This document shows, piece after piece, positions 21,501 through 30,881 of a stretch of 64,000 nucleotides of DNA. The notes beneath the pieces are model-generated. The model searched no databases, was not told the origin of the DNA, and saw nothing but the letters and a program-made list of their open reading frames with translations. A program made the translations under genes and the position numbers. The stretch comes from Lytechinus variegatus. Its lineage: Eukaryota > Echinodermata > Echinoidea > Temnopleuroida > Toxopneustidae. Within the stretch, counting starts at the first letter, position 1. Each line of letters starts with the position of its first letter. The stretch is from positions 22,439,298 through 22,503,297 of the forward strand of contig NC_054756.1 of the NCBI RefSeq assembly GCF_018143015.1. The letters run 5' to 3'.

Positions 21501-24500
21501 GAGATGAGCGTTGCCTTCACCCCGCTTTTCTCCAGTCCTAACTTACTGAGTTCTGCTCGGAGTTCTTTAACCCTGAATTGTTCAATGTTTACTAGTGTTG
21601 CCATTATTTTGATTGTGACGAAATAAAGAGAAATAACGTTAAAAAGACGCGATATGACGTAATCAAATGTCTGTACAGAATGGCGCAATGTTGGAAATTT
21701 CACGGCGCACAGTAAGAAAAGTCTCTGCGTAGGCCTTGGGTTGAAACTGTTTCCATGGCAACTTGTTTTTGTTTTTGCGCGTCTGATAACAAAATCCACT
21801 GATTTTCGTTAGAAAAAGTTGAAGATTTTTTCGAATTTCGTCAATTACTCCAAGGATAATATGTTTAAGAATATATAACAAGCACCTTCCTAGTCAGCAC
21901 GCTGTCCGCTATCCGGTGATGTAAACTTTATTGGCAGAGATATGATATTTTCCGAAATAATTATCCAAAAGTAGGAGCAACCAAAAACACGTCTGCTTCC
22001 TCCAAATGTATACCTCGCACTTCTCATCAGTTAAATCATTTAATATTATTTCGGGTTCTATGATGATGGGTGGGGCGATGGAATCCTAGTTTTGCCAATT
22101 TTCCTGATATTCATTTTTATTACCGTGTGTTTATCTGGACAGATTGAATCATATTAACTTACTATATATAACTGCATTTGCAGCCATTCTGAAGAGGCCT
22201 GTGCTTGATATGTAACAGACCTTATGCATATGACGTCATAATCTCGTGGCGCCCTCGCGCAGAGGATATAGGAATACGCGTAAGAGATATGCCAGCTGCA
22301 GATCACCAACGCGAGCAAGGCAAGGATTCAGTCTCTAAGATGGCACCGCGATGATCGCCATGCCTAGGGCTATATATAGCGGTTCTAGGACAATTACCCC
22401 CCGGAAAACTCCTACCCCCGGACGATTACCCCTGGACAATTAACCCCGGACAATTACCCCCCAGACAAGTAACCCCCCCCCCGAGGATAATTACCCTCCC
22501 CCCGGACAATTACCCCCTGAGGACAACTACCCCCCCGGACAACTACCCCCTGGACAATTACCCCCCCCCCCGGATAACTACGGGGGTATAATTCGCATAC
22601 ATTCGTAATTCCGAAGTTACGGTTATTCCGAAGGTTCGTATTTCCGAAGGTTCATAATTCCGAAGGTTCGTAATTCCGAAGGTTCGTCAATGCGAAAACG
22701 AAATAAGGTTCGTAATTCCGAAGGTTCGTCAATCCGAAAACGAAATAAGGTTCGTAATTCCGAAGGTTCGTTAATCCGAAAACGAAATAAGGTTCGTAAT
22801 TCCGAAGGTTCGTTAATCCGAAAACAAAATGAGGTTCGTAATTCCGAAGGTTCGTCAATCCGAAAACGAAATAAGGTTCGTTAATCCGAAAACGAAATAA
22901 GGTTCGTTAATCCGAAAGCGAAATAAGGTTCGTAATTCCGAAGGTTCGTTAATCCGAAAACGAAATAAGGTTCGTTAATCCGAAAATCAAATAAGGTTCG
23001 TATTTCCGAAAATGAAATAATATTCATTTTGGTAACAAAAACGGTGTTGTCATTACAAGATTACACGATATTATGCAATGACGATCGATGATACATGCAT
23101 GTGTTGTGGCCAAAAGCATGTATTTCATTAAGAATAGGCGCCCTGATCAAGCATAGGCTAATTTCGATTTATCTGAGCAATTGCTGCCTAAGCAAATGGT
23201 TTAAAGATGCAGGGGATCAAGTGTGTTGGTCGCGTGCGAGTAACCTCTAGATAATAGGATTTGTATTGGAGGGGATGTCATTTTTAATAACAGCTTCTGC
23301 TGGTAATAAAAATAATACTATAATAATGATCCTTGTGAGATGTTGAAAGCGCGAATCGCAAGCTCAAACTAGTAGACATTCCATGTAACAAGACGTGAAC
23401 TTAAACATTCTGAGCAGTTTTTTTAATCGTGAGAAAGATGTGTACACTGTTAGAAAATTTATCCTTAAAATAAAAGAAGTTCCTGCAGCAGAGTCTCGAG
23501 ATCATCTGTAATCTTATTGAATTGCGTAATCTTACAGGAATTTGGTACTTGGTGTATGGAATCTTACAAATTTCCTTGAATAAAACACCCTTTTCCCCTT
23601 TTTTTAACAGACCTGTTATGTTAAATTGCAGACAAATTCCTGTTTTATGAATTTACAGAATGATTCTGTTATTGCTTTCTGCAAAATCTTCTGTTTATTT
23701 TCTGTAAAATCACGGGGTTTTTAACAGTGTATCTTTCTAAAGAAATTATTAACTCGAGGGCGAGTTGTAATTTGTTTATATACTGACCTGTTTTAAGGAC
23801 TGCATTTAGTGACTCAAGAGCGCGAACCGCAAGCTTAAAATTTGTGATATTCCACCTGAAAACTGGACATTTTATATTTTTTGTAACCAGGAATAGAATG
23901 AGTTCCTCAATAAACAATACTTGATGCGAGCGAGAAACGTGAGCCAAAATTTTCCGATTTCCAACCTGAAAACTGGACATTCTAAGCATTCTTGTAAAAA
24001 AAAAATAATAGCTGGGAGAACAGTTTTCAGAACTGAAGTGGCTTCCCTGGGTAAATAATATCTATATCATTCTAGGCCTACATGAAATTTCCAAAAGTTT
24101 GAGCACGTGATTCACTCGCAACATCTCACAAGGATGCCCTTTTAACAGTAATTGACCAAAAAGGCGAATTTTACATCTTCAGATTTGATTTCTTCCCCCC
24201 CCCCCCCAACCGCTTGCTCGCTACGCTCGCAGAAATGAAACGTAAATATATAATTTATCAATCAGTGATCACTTAATTTTTTTTGCTCAATTCAATTACT
24301 ACAAAACACACAACCTCTTTACACAGATGATGATCTCATGGTGAAAATATACGTTTGCACCAAATTGCCCCTATTGGCCCCTTTTTTTGGCTTTGCCCCG
24401 CCCCCCCCCCCCCAGGAAAATATATTCCGCCGCCACTGGTTGAAACACGCATCTTCTTCATGGCTAACTGCAAAAAAGTTCTTTAAATGTCCCCTTTAGA

Positions 24501-27500
24501 TCAGGTCAGAGCTTATATATTTAAAATTTCTGTTTGCGATCTTGCTCGCAGTTATTATCTAAAGTTAGTTACATAGGCATTTCGTTTTGAAGATCACAAA
24601 CATATTGCCCATCATATTAAAAAAAATATATAGCTCACGCTCGCATTATTTAAAAAGGGTTTATCATGCTATTACATATTTACTTTATGACTGTTAGGAC
24701 TACCCTTTCAAAGAAACAAACAAAAATCAACTTTAAGCTGCCGATCGAGGAAAATGTGGCTGAAAAAAATATTGTCCCTCCCCCCCCCCATTTGACGAAA
24801 GTTGGATCCGCCGGGAGGGAGGGAGGCAGGGGGCACTTGCACTCAAAATGAAATAAAAAACAGAGAAATGAATATTTTCCAAAATGGGAAAGTTCCTTTT
24901 TCAAAAATAAATATGCCGTTTTTCGTGTTTTTTTCGAAATAAAATACTCTTTTTAAAGTATACAAGTTAAGTTTTCAGGCTGGAATATTGCAAATTTTCA
25001 GCTTGCGCTTCGCACTCTCATTCGATTGGTGAAATATGCATCCTAAAGAGGTCACTAAATGCTTTCTTTAACAGGTTTCTTTTCTGGTCAGTATGTTTAA
25101 GCTGCGTTTTGCGCTCGTGTTAATTTTTTAGTTAGATGCACATCTTTTTAATGACAGCAGAAATCTGTTCGGATTTTAAAAAACTTATTTTCATTTTTTA
25201 TTGAAATGCCCTAAAGTTTTAGCTTGCGATTCACGCTCGCAACACCTCGCAATTATGCCATTTTGAGAATAATTGACGCCAAAAACGTTTTACAACTTCA
25301 CCTTTGAATTTGTTTTACCAAGCCGCTCGCTCATTACACTCTCTCCCGAAAAATAAAGCCTAAATATACGTTTTGCCATAATAAGAAATCACTTCAAAAA
25401 AGGTTTTTCTCTACTTAATCACTATCAAACACACAATGACTTCAAGCAGATGATAATCTTAAGGTAAAAATATCACCAAAGTGCCCATTTTGACGTATGA
25501 GTTTCATTTTTTGGCTTTACATCCCAACGAAAATTCGTTCGGCCGCCCTTGCCTTCCCATCCTCATAATAATTGAACGGCAACAGTGTCCCCCGCCCCAT
25601 CCCCCTTGCCTCTGCTTTCCCGGTTTTCATTTTTCGGATTAACGAACCTTATTTTGTTTTCGGATTAACGAACCTTATTTCGTTTTCGGATTAACGAACC
25701 TTCGGAAAAACGAACCTTATTTCGTTTTCGGATTAACGAACCTTCGGAAAAACGAACCTTATTTCGTTTTCGGATTAACGAACCTTATTTCGTTTTCGGA
25801 TTAACGAACCTTATTTCGTTTTCGGATTAACGAACCTTCGGAAAAACGAACCTTATTTCGTTTTCGGATTAACGAACCTTCGGAACAACGAACCTTATTT
25901 CGTTTTCGGATTAACGAACCTTCGGAACAACGAACCTTATTTCGTTTTCGGATTAACGAACCTTCGGAATAACGAACCGTCGGAATAACGCCACAAATGT
26001 TCGGATTAACGAACCCTTTTTCGTTTTCGGATTAACGAACATCGAGGTATAGGCAATTTACGTGTTTCGGAATTACGAACCTTCGGAATAAAGAACCTTC
26101 GGAATTACGAAGTGTAACCGTATAATTAGTTGTCCTGATCCCATATATAGCTTTAGTGCGAGATTATCTCATCGGCTTACGCATTAATCATGAAATGCAT
26201 AAACCTCTTCATGCTCTTCACTGAAATTCTTTCCAATAACGGTCAATGCTATATACATTTACGCCAACGAAATCGACCTCACAACGAGCAGACCGATTAC
26301 GTTATTTCGAATGGGATATCATCGGTCGGTGTGAAATCACTTTTCATTGAGTACGATTGCATAAGATAACACCCGCACACGTTACATACCTTTTTTGTTC
26401 AGAAGTGCATAGGTTATCTTCATGACTTCGGTCCCCATGACGTCGTTCATGAAATTGTCCATTTCAGATGTGACAATATTTTCAGTTTCTCCGGTTTTCA
26501 TTATGTAATTGTCGAGGAGTTTTTCGAACGAGTCCCATGTCCCTCCCATGTTAGACGTCTTTACGTAGTCAAAGAAGCTGGTGAGAAACGCAGGGTTTGA
26601 AAGTGGTATGAGAGAGAGAGAGGTCCGGTAGGTGAAGAGAAAGAGAGGGAGAGCCATATACAGACACACGTAGAGAAAGACATGTATTATATACCCTCAT
26701 TACATATGCATCCCGTTTGAGTTTTTGCGCCAAGGAGTGTCGAATCAAAAAGACTTGTTGTTACCAATTTCAAAGTGGCTTCCACAAACTGTTGAATTTT
26801 AACCAATATCATGCATATTTCCGATTGTAAGCATTGTAGAAGATTAATACATTTTCAGGAAAATAAAATGATTAAGATGTGTGGCATTTCAAATACATTT
26901 TAGACAAAAATAGCAAATGATATTGGCCTCCATCTTGAAACTTCATGAAAATTGACATTTCTTTTATAATAACAATTGCAATATTAAATGTTTTGTATGA
27001 ACAAAATATAAGAGTATTCATATATGATTTTAATTTTGTAGCCATCGTCTGAAATAACTTTGCTATCTGAAATTAATTCCAGCCTGCATTTCTATAAATC
27101 CAGAGTTGACGGATTCTGATAGAACATGATAATAAAGAAATATTATGGGACAAGAACACCTCCTTGGGGTACGACACTTTGATTGTCAATACTTCATTCT
27201 TTATGAATTAAACATGCTTGTTGCAACCGTTAAACAACTACTGTAAGGTGCATATAACAAACAGCGTTGTAAAATCTTTATACAACGTTTTTACTGTGTG
27301 TAATGGCTACTTTTGAAGAACTTGGGTCCTGCTTACTTGTTGCCACTTTTGTCTTGTTTTAGGCCTGTGTCTGTGATCTTCGTCTGTACGTTAATATCGT
27401 AATCAGAACTACTCAGACGATTGACATCTGCATTCCAAAGATCTTGTGCGAGGGAGCTCAGTTCTGACTCAGAAAGCCCAGCAGCTCCTTAAAGTGGGAG

Positions 27501-29368
27501 AAAACATTTAATAGCAGTCCATACATCTACATGATGGATTTATATTTCTTCATTCTTCTCCTCCAAGAATGTAAATAAACAGAAAGGATTTACAACGGCT
27601 TTGATTTATTTCATTATTGCTGAATCTTATTTTGTTACAGAGGAGATATGTTTACAAACTTGTATGGAAATATTAAGTGATCATGATTCCAATTTATGAT
27701 GTGTAAGAAAAGCGAAAGACTTGCATATAATGGACTACATACATGAACTGTTTTAACAAAGTATATTTACTTAACTTTATTCAATTCAATTCAATATTGA
27801 TTTAATTCCAATAAAACATACATGTTTCATACAATTGCATGAACTCTTATAATCTAGCAATTTAAAATTAAAATATAATGAATGATATTTTAAAAATGAT
27901 CAATAGTGGAATAGGGTGGTCATTAACAATTCAAAGAATAAACAACTTTTCAAAAATTATTATTATCAGATTTTGCCCAATTTTCATTTATCCAGATGTC
28001 ATAATTTTCAGAGTGGAGCGCTCTTTAAGCTCTTGTGAAGCGTTATTGTTTGACACGTTTGGACACTTTTATTGCAAATTGTATTTTAATTGGATATCAG
28101 AAAAAAATCCAAAATTTGTCAGGGAAAATAATGCTTCACAATATGCTTTATATGAAGAAGAAATGAATACGCAAATATTTTATTAAGATAGGGCACCGAA
28201 TCAAAATATTTTTGCTGCAAAGTCGGTGAATTGATCCAGGAGTCCAAATAATAAAACATATTTGTATTTCTTGTCATTCACATTATTAAAGTTTATGGAC
28301 ACACACATTAAAAAAAATATAGTAATAAATTGGAATACTGACATGCACTTTGGGGGAATTTTCCCAAATTAAATATCAGCTTTAAGCAAGTTAAGAGAAC
28401 ATAACAAAATCCTATTATCAATTAAAAGTTGAATGAAAAGAGGTCAAACCTTTGCATCTGCTGAAATAGTCTAGGCAACAGTCCTGATACCTCACACATG
28501 CGCTGTTACATTGACAGTCATAATTTGAATTATTGTCACCACATCGACCTGAGCAAGAGTCGGCGTCTGCGTGCAAAAATTAACAAACAAATATAAACCT
28601 ACATACATCTTTATTTCCGAACATCGGGCCAATTCAAATATGATTATATAACTATTACAAATCCTTAAGGTAAGGTCATTCACGTACTTAAACTAAGGCA
28701 CCGTTGCATTCCTACAAGCATCATTTACCATGACAAGGAATACAATTATTAAAGACTCTGATTGAAACACCCTTGTGTTTATTTTCTAGATTTAGTAAAA
28801 ATCTTAAGTTTTCTAATTTTGCCTAGAGATCCAATACTAACATTTCAACGTTGCTCCGTGATATCGTACATTATCCTATCACTATCATCATAATCATGGC
28901 AAGTAGATGATGATTCGAACACATTGCTGTAAAAAGAACATTATTGCAAAAGTATCTTTGCAATCAGGACTCGGATCTGATAAACTGCATTTTTTTGTAT
29001 TGTTTTTCTTTAATCATACTTTATCATGTCCGTCCACAAAAAAAGCGTTTTGCAGTAAACCACAGACATTTTACAAGTTTAAAGGGTTATATAAATCTCT
29101 TCACTGGATTCTGCGGACCTTTCAAATATTTTACTCATTCGTTGAAATTTACAACAATTGTGATAATGTCAAGGTGCAACATGTCAACAAGATTACAATC
29201 ATATAGAGCCAGCTTCAATACGTTCGCAGAAACTCAGAACATGAGGAAATATCTTTAAAAATTGTAGAATGTCTAATTTCCAACTATGTCAAAGAATGGT
29301 AAGCTTCACTCACAAGTTCCCAAAGCAGATGCCAATAGGCACAGAGCAAGGATTTCCAGTGTCTTCAT
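15031..29368 (-). CDS. ENDOU: Secreted EndoU-type endoribonuclease with somatomedin B domain
   Basis: Six exons on the minus strand: 29368-29314, 28566-28450, 27487-27337, 26577-26390, 15989-15769 and 15267-15031. They splice in frame (969 bases, 322 residues) with GT-AG introns. Order: signal peptide (MKTLEILALCLLASALG); somatomedin B domain with eight cysteines (residues about 20-58); then the XendoU domain to the C-terminus. EndoU enzymes cut RNA at uridines, leaving 2',3'-cyclic phosphate. Catalytic residues expected from XendoU are visible: His in SSAFEHTFVGEIK, His in SGFHNWFQFYL, and Lys in MQFSVKDG, followed by the VSPEFELAL motif. The protein ends SLIGSAYFSI, typical of the family. 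The signal peptide and disulfide module indicate secretion. Intron 5 is about 10.4 kb and packed with mobile elements. Confidence 0.93.
15438..15640 (+). repeat. (ACT)n microsatellite
   Basis: Pure ACT run at about 15485-15543 with imperfect flanks. Yields a Ser-rich frame on the minus strand that is not a gene. In EndoU intron 5 near the exon 6/5 region, outside coding sequence. Confidence 0.95.
15769..15989 (-). CDS. ENDOU: EndoU gene exon 5: both catalytic histidines
   Basis: Acceptor TTTTTTCGACAG, donor GCCAAT/GTAAGA. Encodes GIWFQLYSRSSGPMDSSAFE, then HTFVGEIKNG and GFHNWFQFYLLEKEG. The two catalytic His residues of the EndoU active site sit in EHTFVGE and GFHNW. Confidence 0.95.
16272..16295 (-). 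repeat. (GATT)n 3' tail of the CR1 element
   Basis: About six tandem GATT units read on the plus strand (AATC on the element strand) mark the 3' terminus. CR1/L2-type LINEs end in short tandem repeats rather than poly(A). Confidence 0.75.
16510..16725 (+). repeat. GAA/GGA-rich purine tract
   Basis: Degenerate AAGAAG and GGAGAAGG-type repeats between the CR1 3' tail and ORF2 stop, within the element's 3' region. The Phe/Ser-rich minus frames here are repeat artefacts. Confidence 0.8.
16804..20306 (-). CDS. CR1 ORF2: 2A-like, PHD finger, endonuclease, reverse transcriptase (frameshifted)
   Basis: The frame starts at or before the ATG at 20124 (MNMEVTKI). Order: hydrophobic stretch and 2A-like motif; Cys/His-rich finger (CGNCEKPV, CSTCKRWYHIHC, WFCSTC); APE endonuclease (HLNVRSI, FTETWL, GSGGGVCFYV, IYRPPKS, LLGDMNV); frameshift near 19265-19285; then SDHSFTF, and RT motifs NYRPISVLSIVSKILEK, QSGFRHDYST, LLDLQKAFDTVNH, GVPQGSILGPILFSTYINDM and the catalytic YADDS. 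The RT part is one open frame of more than 800 codons, ending with TAG-type stop context at 16804. Confidence 0.93.
20046..20124 (-). other. 2A-like ribosome-skipping motif at ORF2 N-terminus
   Basis: Encodes MNMEVTKIFVFLLLLL and then SGDIESNPGP (20075-20046), matching the 2A consensus D(V/I)ExNPG/P. It directly precedes the PHD finger. The upstream residues form a hydrophobic, signal-like helix. 2A-like sequences are established in CR1-type elements of sea urchins, where some also act as signal peptides. Confidence 0.9.
20361..21604 (-). CDS. CR1 ORF1: SAP domain plus SGNH esterase (frameshifted)
   Basis: ATG at 21604 (MATLVNIEQ). A SAP-like helix pair follows (FRVKELRAELSKLGLEKSG...LISRL). 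Then comes a linker with a coiled-coil-like NRLKRLEAQ, and an SGNH hydrolase: block I VLLLGDSMLKN with the nucleophile Ser, then VIVHVGTNNTND. Near 20650-20690 the frame shifts. The second frame carries the catalytic Asp-His block GRDGVHLNKGGQGIF. CR1 ORF1 esterases are thought to help retrotransposition or membrane association. The SAP fusion is notable. Confidence 0.85.
22388..22571 (+). repeat. GGACAATTACCCCC minisatellite
   Basis: About nine irregular copies of a 13-18 base unit GGACAA(T/C)TACCCCC with expanding C runs, directly against the left end of the foldback element. The unit shares GGACAACTA with the element's terminus. Confidence 0.8.
22608..23010 (+). repeat. Left arm array of the foldback element
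   Basis: Head-to-tail composite unit of about 42 bases: TTCGTAATTCCGAAGG (16) plus TTCGTYAATCCGAAAACG and AAATAAGG. About ten units with small changes and some missing half-units. Confidence 0.9.
23011..25625. other. Core of the foldback element, no gene seen
   Basis: AT-rich sequence with several copies of a GCTTGCGCTTCGCACTC-like phrase (23350, 23820, 24215, 25005, 25105, 25225). A smaller inverted-repeat insertion lies at about 23449-23731 (TACACTGTTA ... TAACAGTGTA). No transposase-like frame is visible, so it is probably non-autonomous. Confidence 0.6.
25626..26113 (-). repeat. Right arm array of the foldback element, inverted
   Basis: The complement of the left unit, written on the plus strand as CGGATTAACGAACCTTATTT then CGTTTT, with intermittent CTTCGGAAAAACGAACC. 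The arm is more homogeneous than the left one. Confidence 0.9.
26390..26577 (-). CDS. ENDOU: EndoU gene exon 4
   Basis: Acceptor TTTCTCACCAG, donor AAAAAAG/GTATGT. Encodes FFDYVKTSNMGGTWDSFEKL, LDNYIMKTGETE and EVMKITYALLNKKG, matching the LLDNY...GE(T)E...F(L/M) pattern of the family. Confidence 0.92.
26578..28449. other. EndoU introns 2-4 outside exons
   Basis: AT-rich intron sequence around the exon at 27337-27487. No mobile element end or extra exon recognised; CT/GA microsatellite near 26610-26660. Confidence 0.5.
27337..27487 (-). CDS. ENDOU: EndoU gene exon 3: start of XendoU domain
   Basis: Acceptor CACTTTAAG, donor AACAA/GTAAGC. Encodes GLSESELSSLAQDLWNADVN and then YDINVQTKITDTG, the usual first helix of the XendoU fold. 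Confidence 0.9.
28450..28566 (-). CDS. ENDOU: EndoU gene exon 2: somatomedin B domain
   Basis: Acceptor TTTTTGCACGCAG, donor TGCAAAG/GTTTGA. Encodes DSCSGRCGD, DCQCNSACVRYQDCC and FSRC: the eight-cysteine pattern with the paired CC. In vitronectin and in placental protein 11/EndoU this module mediates protein contacts. Confidence 0.92.
29314..29368 (-). CDS. ENDOU: EndoU gene exon 1: start and signal peptide
   Basis: ATG followed by 17 codons of hydrophobic leader (LALCLLASALGT) and donor ACTT/GTGAGT. Ends one base into a Tyr codon completed by the next exon. Confidence 0.85.
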
Positions 29369-30290
29369 GGCGATGCATATGACGTTAATTGCTCGTCTAA
29401 TCATGAAAGCAATATGATAACTTTGTGAAATAAGAAAACTATATATTGTTCTCTAATAGTCTCTGGGTACGTTGAGATAGGGCAGGGCTGCACCAACAGG
29501 GGTTTAGGAGGAATGCCCGGTCAGACCCCTTCCTCTTTTTTTTAAGAAATAGTTTTTTTTTCAATGTATAGCCTGTTGATTTTGTAGGATAAAAATTGTA
29601 ATAAGGGGCATTGTTGGCATTACCCCCCCCCCCCTCTCCCCATTACAACCGTATGAGCCTGTATGGGATATGTAATACAGGGGTATAACACGTACAGACC
29701 ATGTGACCAACCAATAAATTGAAACGTCTTCTATACATTTTTTTTCGGATTTAATCTGGGTTATATCGTCAGTGGTGGTGAGAGGGGGGGGGGGGGTGGG
29801 TGTGCATGTCACACGGTCGTGGATCCAGGTGGGCGTTCAAAGAACTCTCGACAAGGGAAGGGGCAACAACTATTAACAAAAACGAGCAAAAGATTTTAAA
29901 AAGAAAATATATAGTAAATCTATACAATTCCGCTCAGAGGGATCGCCATTAAGTCTAAAGCATGTTCGAGATACAAGGGGCAATAACCAAAGCCATTCGG
30001 GAAGGAAACATTCTCCGTTGAAACTTATAACAACTAAACAAGAGATTAAAAAAAAGTCCAGGGGAACTCTTACCTCTGCCCCCCCCCCTTGAAATATGTT
30101 AGAAGAAACCTTACATTTGACAGACATGTGGACGATTGTGTTGCAAAAAGCGTGGAAATCATTTGAGGAAAATGCATCTTATCATAATATTTTTACTATG
30201 ATTATGATAATCATATAGTTATCTTAAATAAACAAGCCGAATATCTTGCGTCAATACAAAACATCTGTCGATTTCATTTAGAATTCTTGC
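29369..30290. other. EndoU upstream region
   Basis: Should hold the EndoU promoter and 5' UTR on the minus strand. C and G runs at 29621 and 29786. No clear TATA or initiator could be chosen. Confidence 0.4.
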
Positions 30291-30881
30291 ATGCAAGCAA
30301 GGGATTCGAGATTCAAGACAGTTAATTGTCTGTGTGAAATGTTGCTGGCCGAGATATATAACCGGAAATCTAATTTATTATTTTATGGTGTTGAGGAAGA
30401 AGATCAGGGAAACATCTACAACACTCTGCTAAAAGTTTTCACTATTCTCGGCATCGATGAGGAAAAGGCCAAGGACATACAACTCGTGAACGCCCACAGG
30501 CTGCCCCGACGCAACCCGATTGGAACCCAAGATACCCGTTCATCAGGCCGAGCAGCCCCCGCCCCGATCATCGCAAAGTTTGTTCGGATGCCCGACCGGG
30601 ACCTGATCCTCTCCACCTTCGAGAACCTGAAGCGACCTACTCCGCAGCCCGCCCCGCAGCCGCAAGGATCGGCCTCAGCCATGCTGCCACGCCCCCCTCG
30701 CATAACGGTGAGGACGGACCTACCACCCACATTGAAGGCTCGCCGCGGTTACCTCGCCGAGGTCGCCTACAAGCTACGGAAGGAGAAAAACCTGTCAACC
30801 AGAATTAAACTACAAGGAGTTAAAATAATCCTCCAGTGGAAAGAGAAGGGCACAACGACGTGGAAAGCATACGATGAGTAG
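30291..30881 (+). CDS. Isolated L1/Tx1-type ORF1 (RRM-like, Transposase_22-like)
   Basis: ATG at 30291, 196 codons, stop 30879-30881. From residue about 25: NRKSNLLFYGVEEEDQGN, LGIDEEKAKDIQLVNAHRLP, APIIAKFVRMPDRDLIL, a Pro/Gln linker, ITVRTDLPPTLKARRGYLA, and TRIKLQGVKIILQWKEKGTT. This is the RRM plus C-terminal domain order of L1-type ORF1 RNA-binding proteins. The first 20 or so residues look like flanking sequence, so the N-terminus is truncated. It is strikingly GC-rich against its surroundings. No ORF2 follows. Confidence 0.75.
   Translation: MQARDSRFKTVNCLCEMLLAEIYNRKSNLLFYGVEEEDQGNIYNTLLKVFTILGIDEEKAKDIQLVNAHRLPRRNPIGTQDTRSSGRAAPAPIIAKFVRMPDRDLILSTFENLKRPTPQPAPQPQGSASAMLPRPPRITVRTDLPPTLKARRGYLAEVAYKLRKEKNLSTRIKLQGVKIILQWKEKGTTTWKAYDE

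Larger units (their letters stand above)
16272..21880 (-). mobile_element. CR1-clade non-LTR retrotransposon, nearly full length, frameshifted
   Basis: Inserted in EndoU intron 5, same strand. 5' to 3': ORF1 with SAP and esterase domains (21604 to about 20361), ORF2 with a 2A-like peptide, a PHD-type zinc finger, an APE endonuclease and a reverse transcriptase (about 20124-16804), a short 3' UTR, and a (GATT)n 3' tail at 16272-16295. The ORF1 esterase and ORF2 PHD finger are typical of the CR1 clade. Each ORF carries one frameshift, so this copy is probably dead. The exact 5' end is not defined. Confidence 0.9.
22572..26135. mobile_element. Foldback element with tandem-repeat inverted arms (TU-like)
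   Basis: Two arrays of the same short unit in opposite orientation enclose a core of about 2.6 kb. The ends pair as GGATAACTA...TTCGTAATTCCGAAG on the left and the complement of TTCGGAATTACGAAGTG...TAGTTGTCC on the right. The core has no credible protein frame. Sea urchin TU elements are foldback elements with outer arms made of short direct repeats. This element matches that architecture; homology to TU sequence was not tested. Confidence 0.75.

Noticed and set aside
22652..22884. Peptide-repeat frames (NLRNYEP... and KRNKVRNSEGS...) within the foldback arm
   Set aside because: The repeat unit length is a multiple of three in places, which gives open frames on both strands at once. No start, splice or family support. 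Also checked and rejected as a CRISPR array: units are contiguous without spacers.
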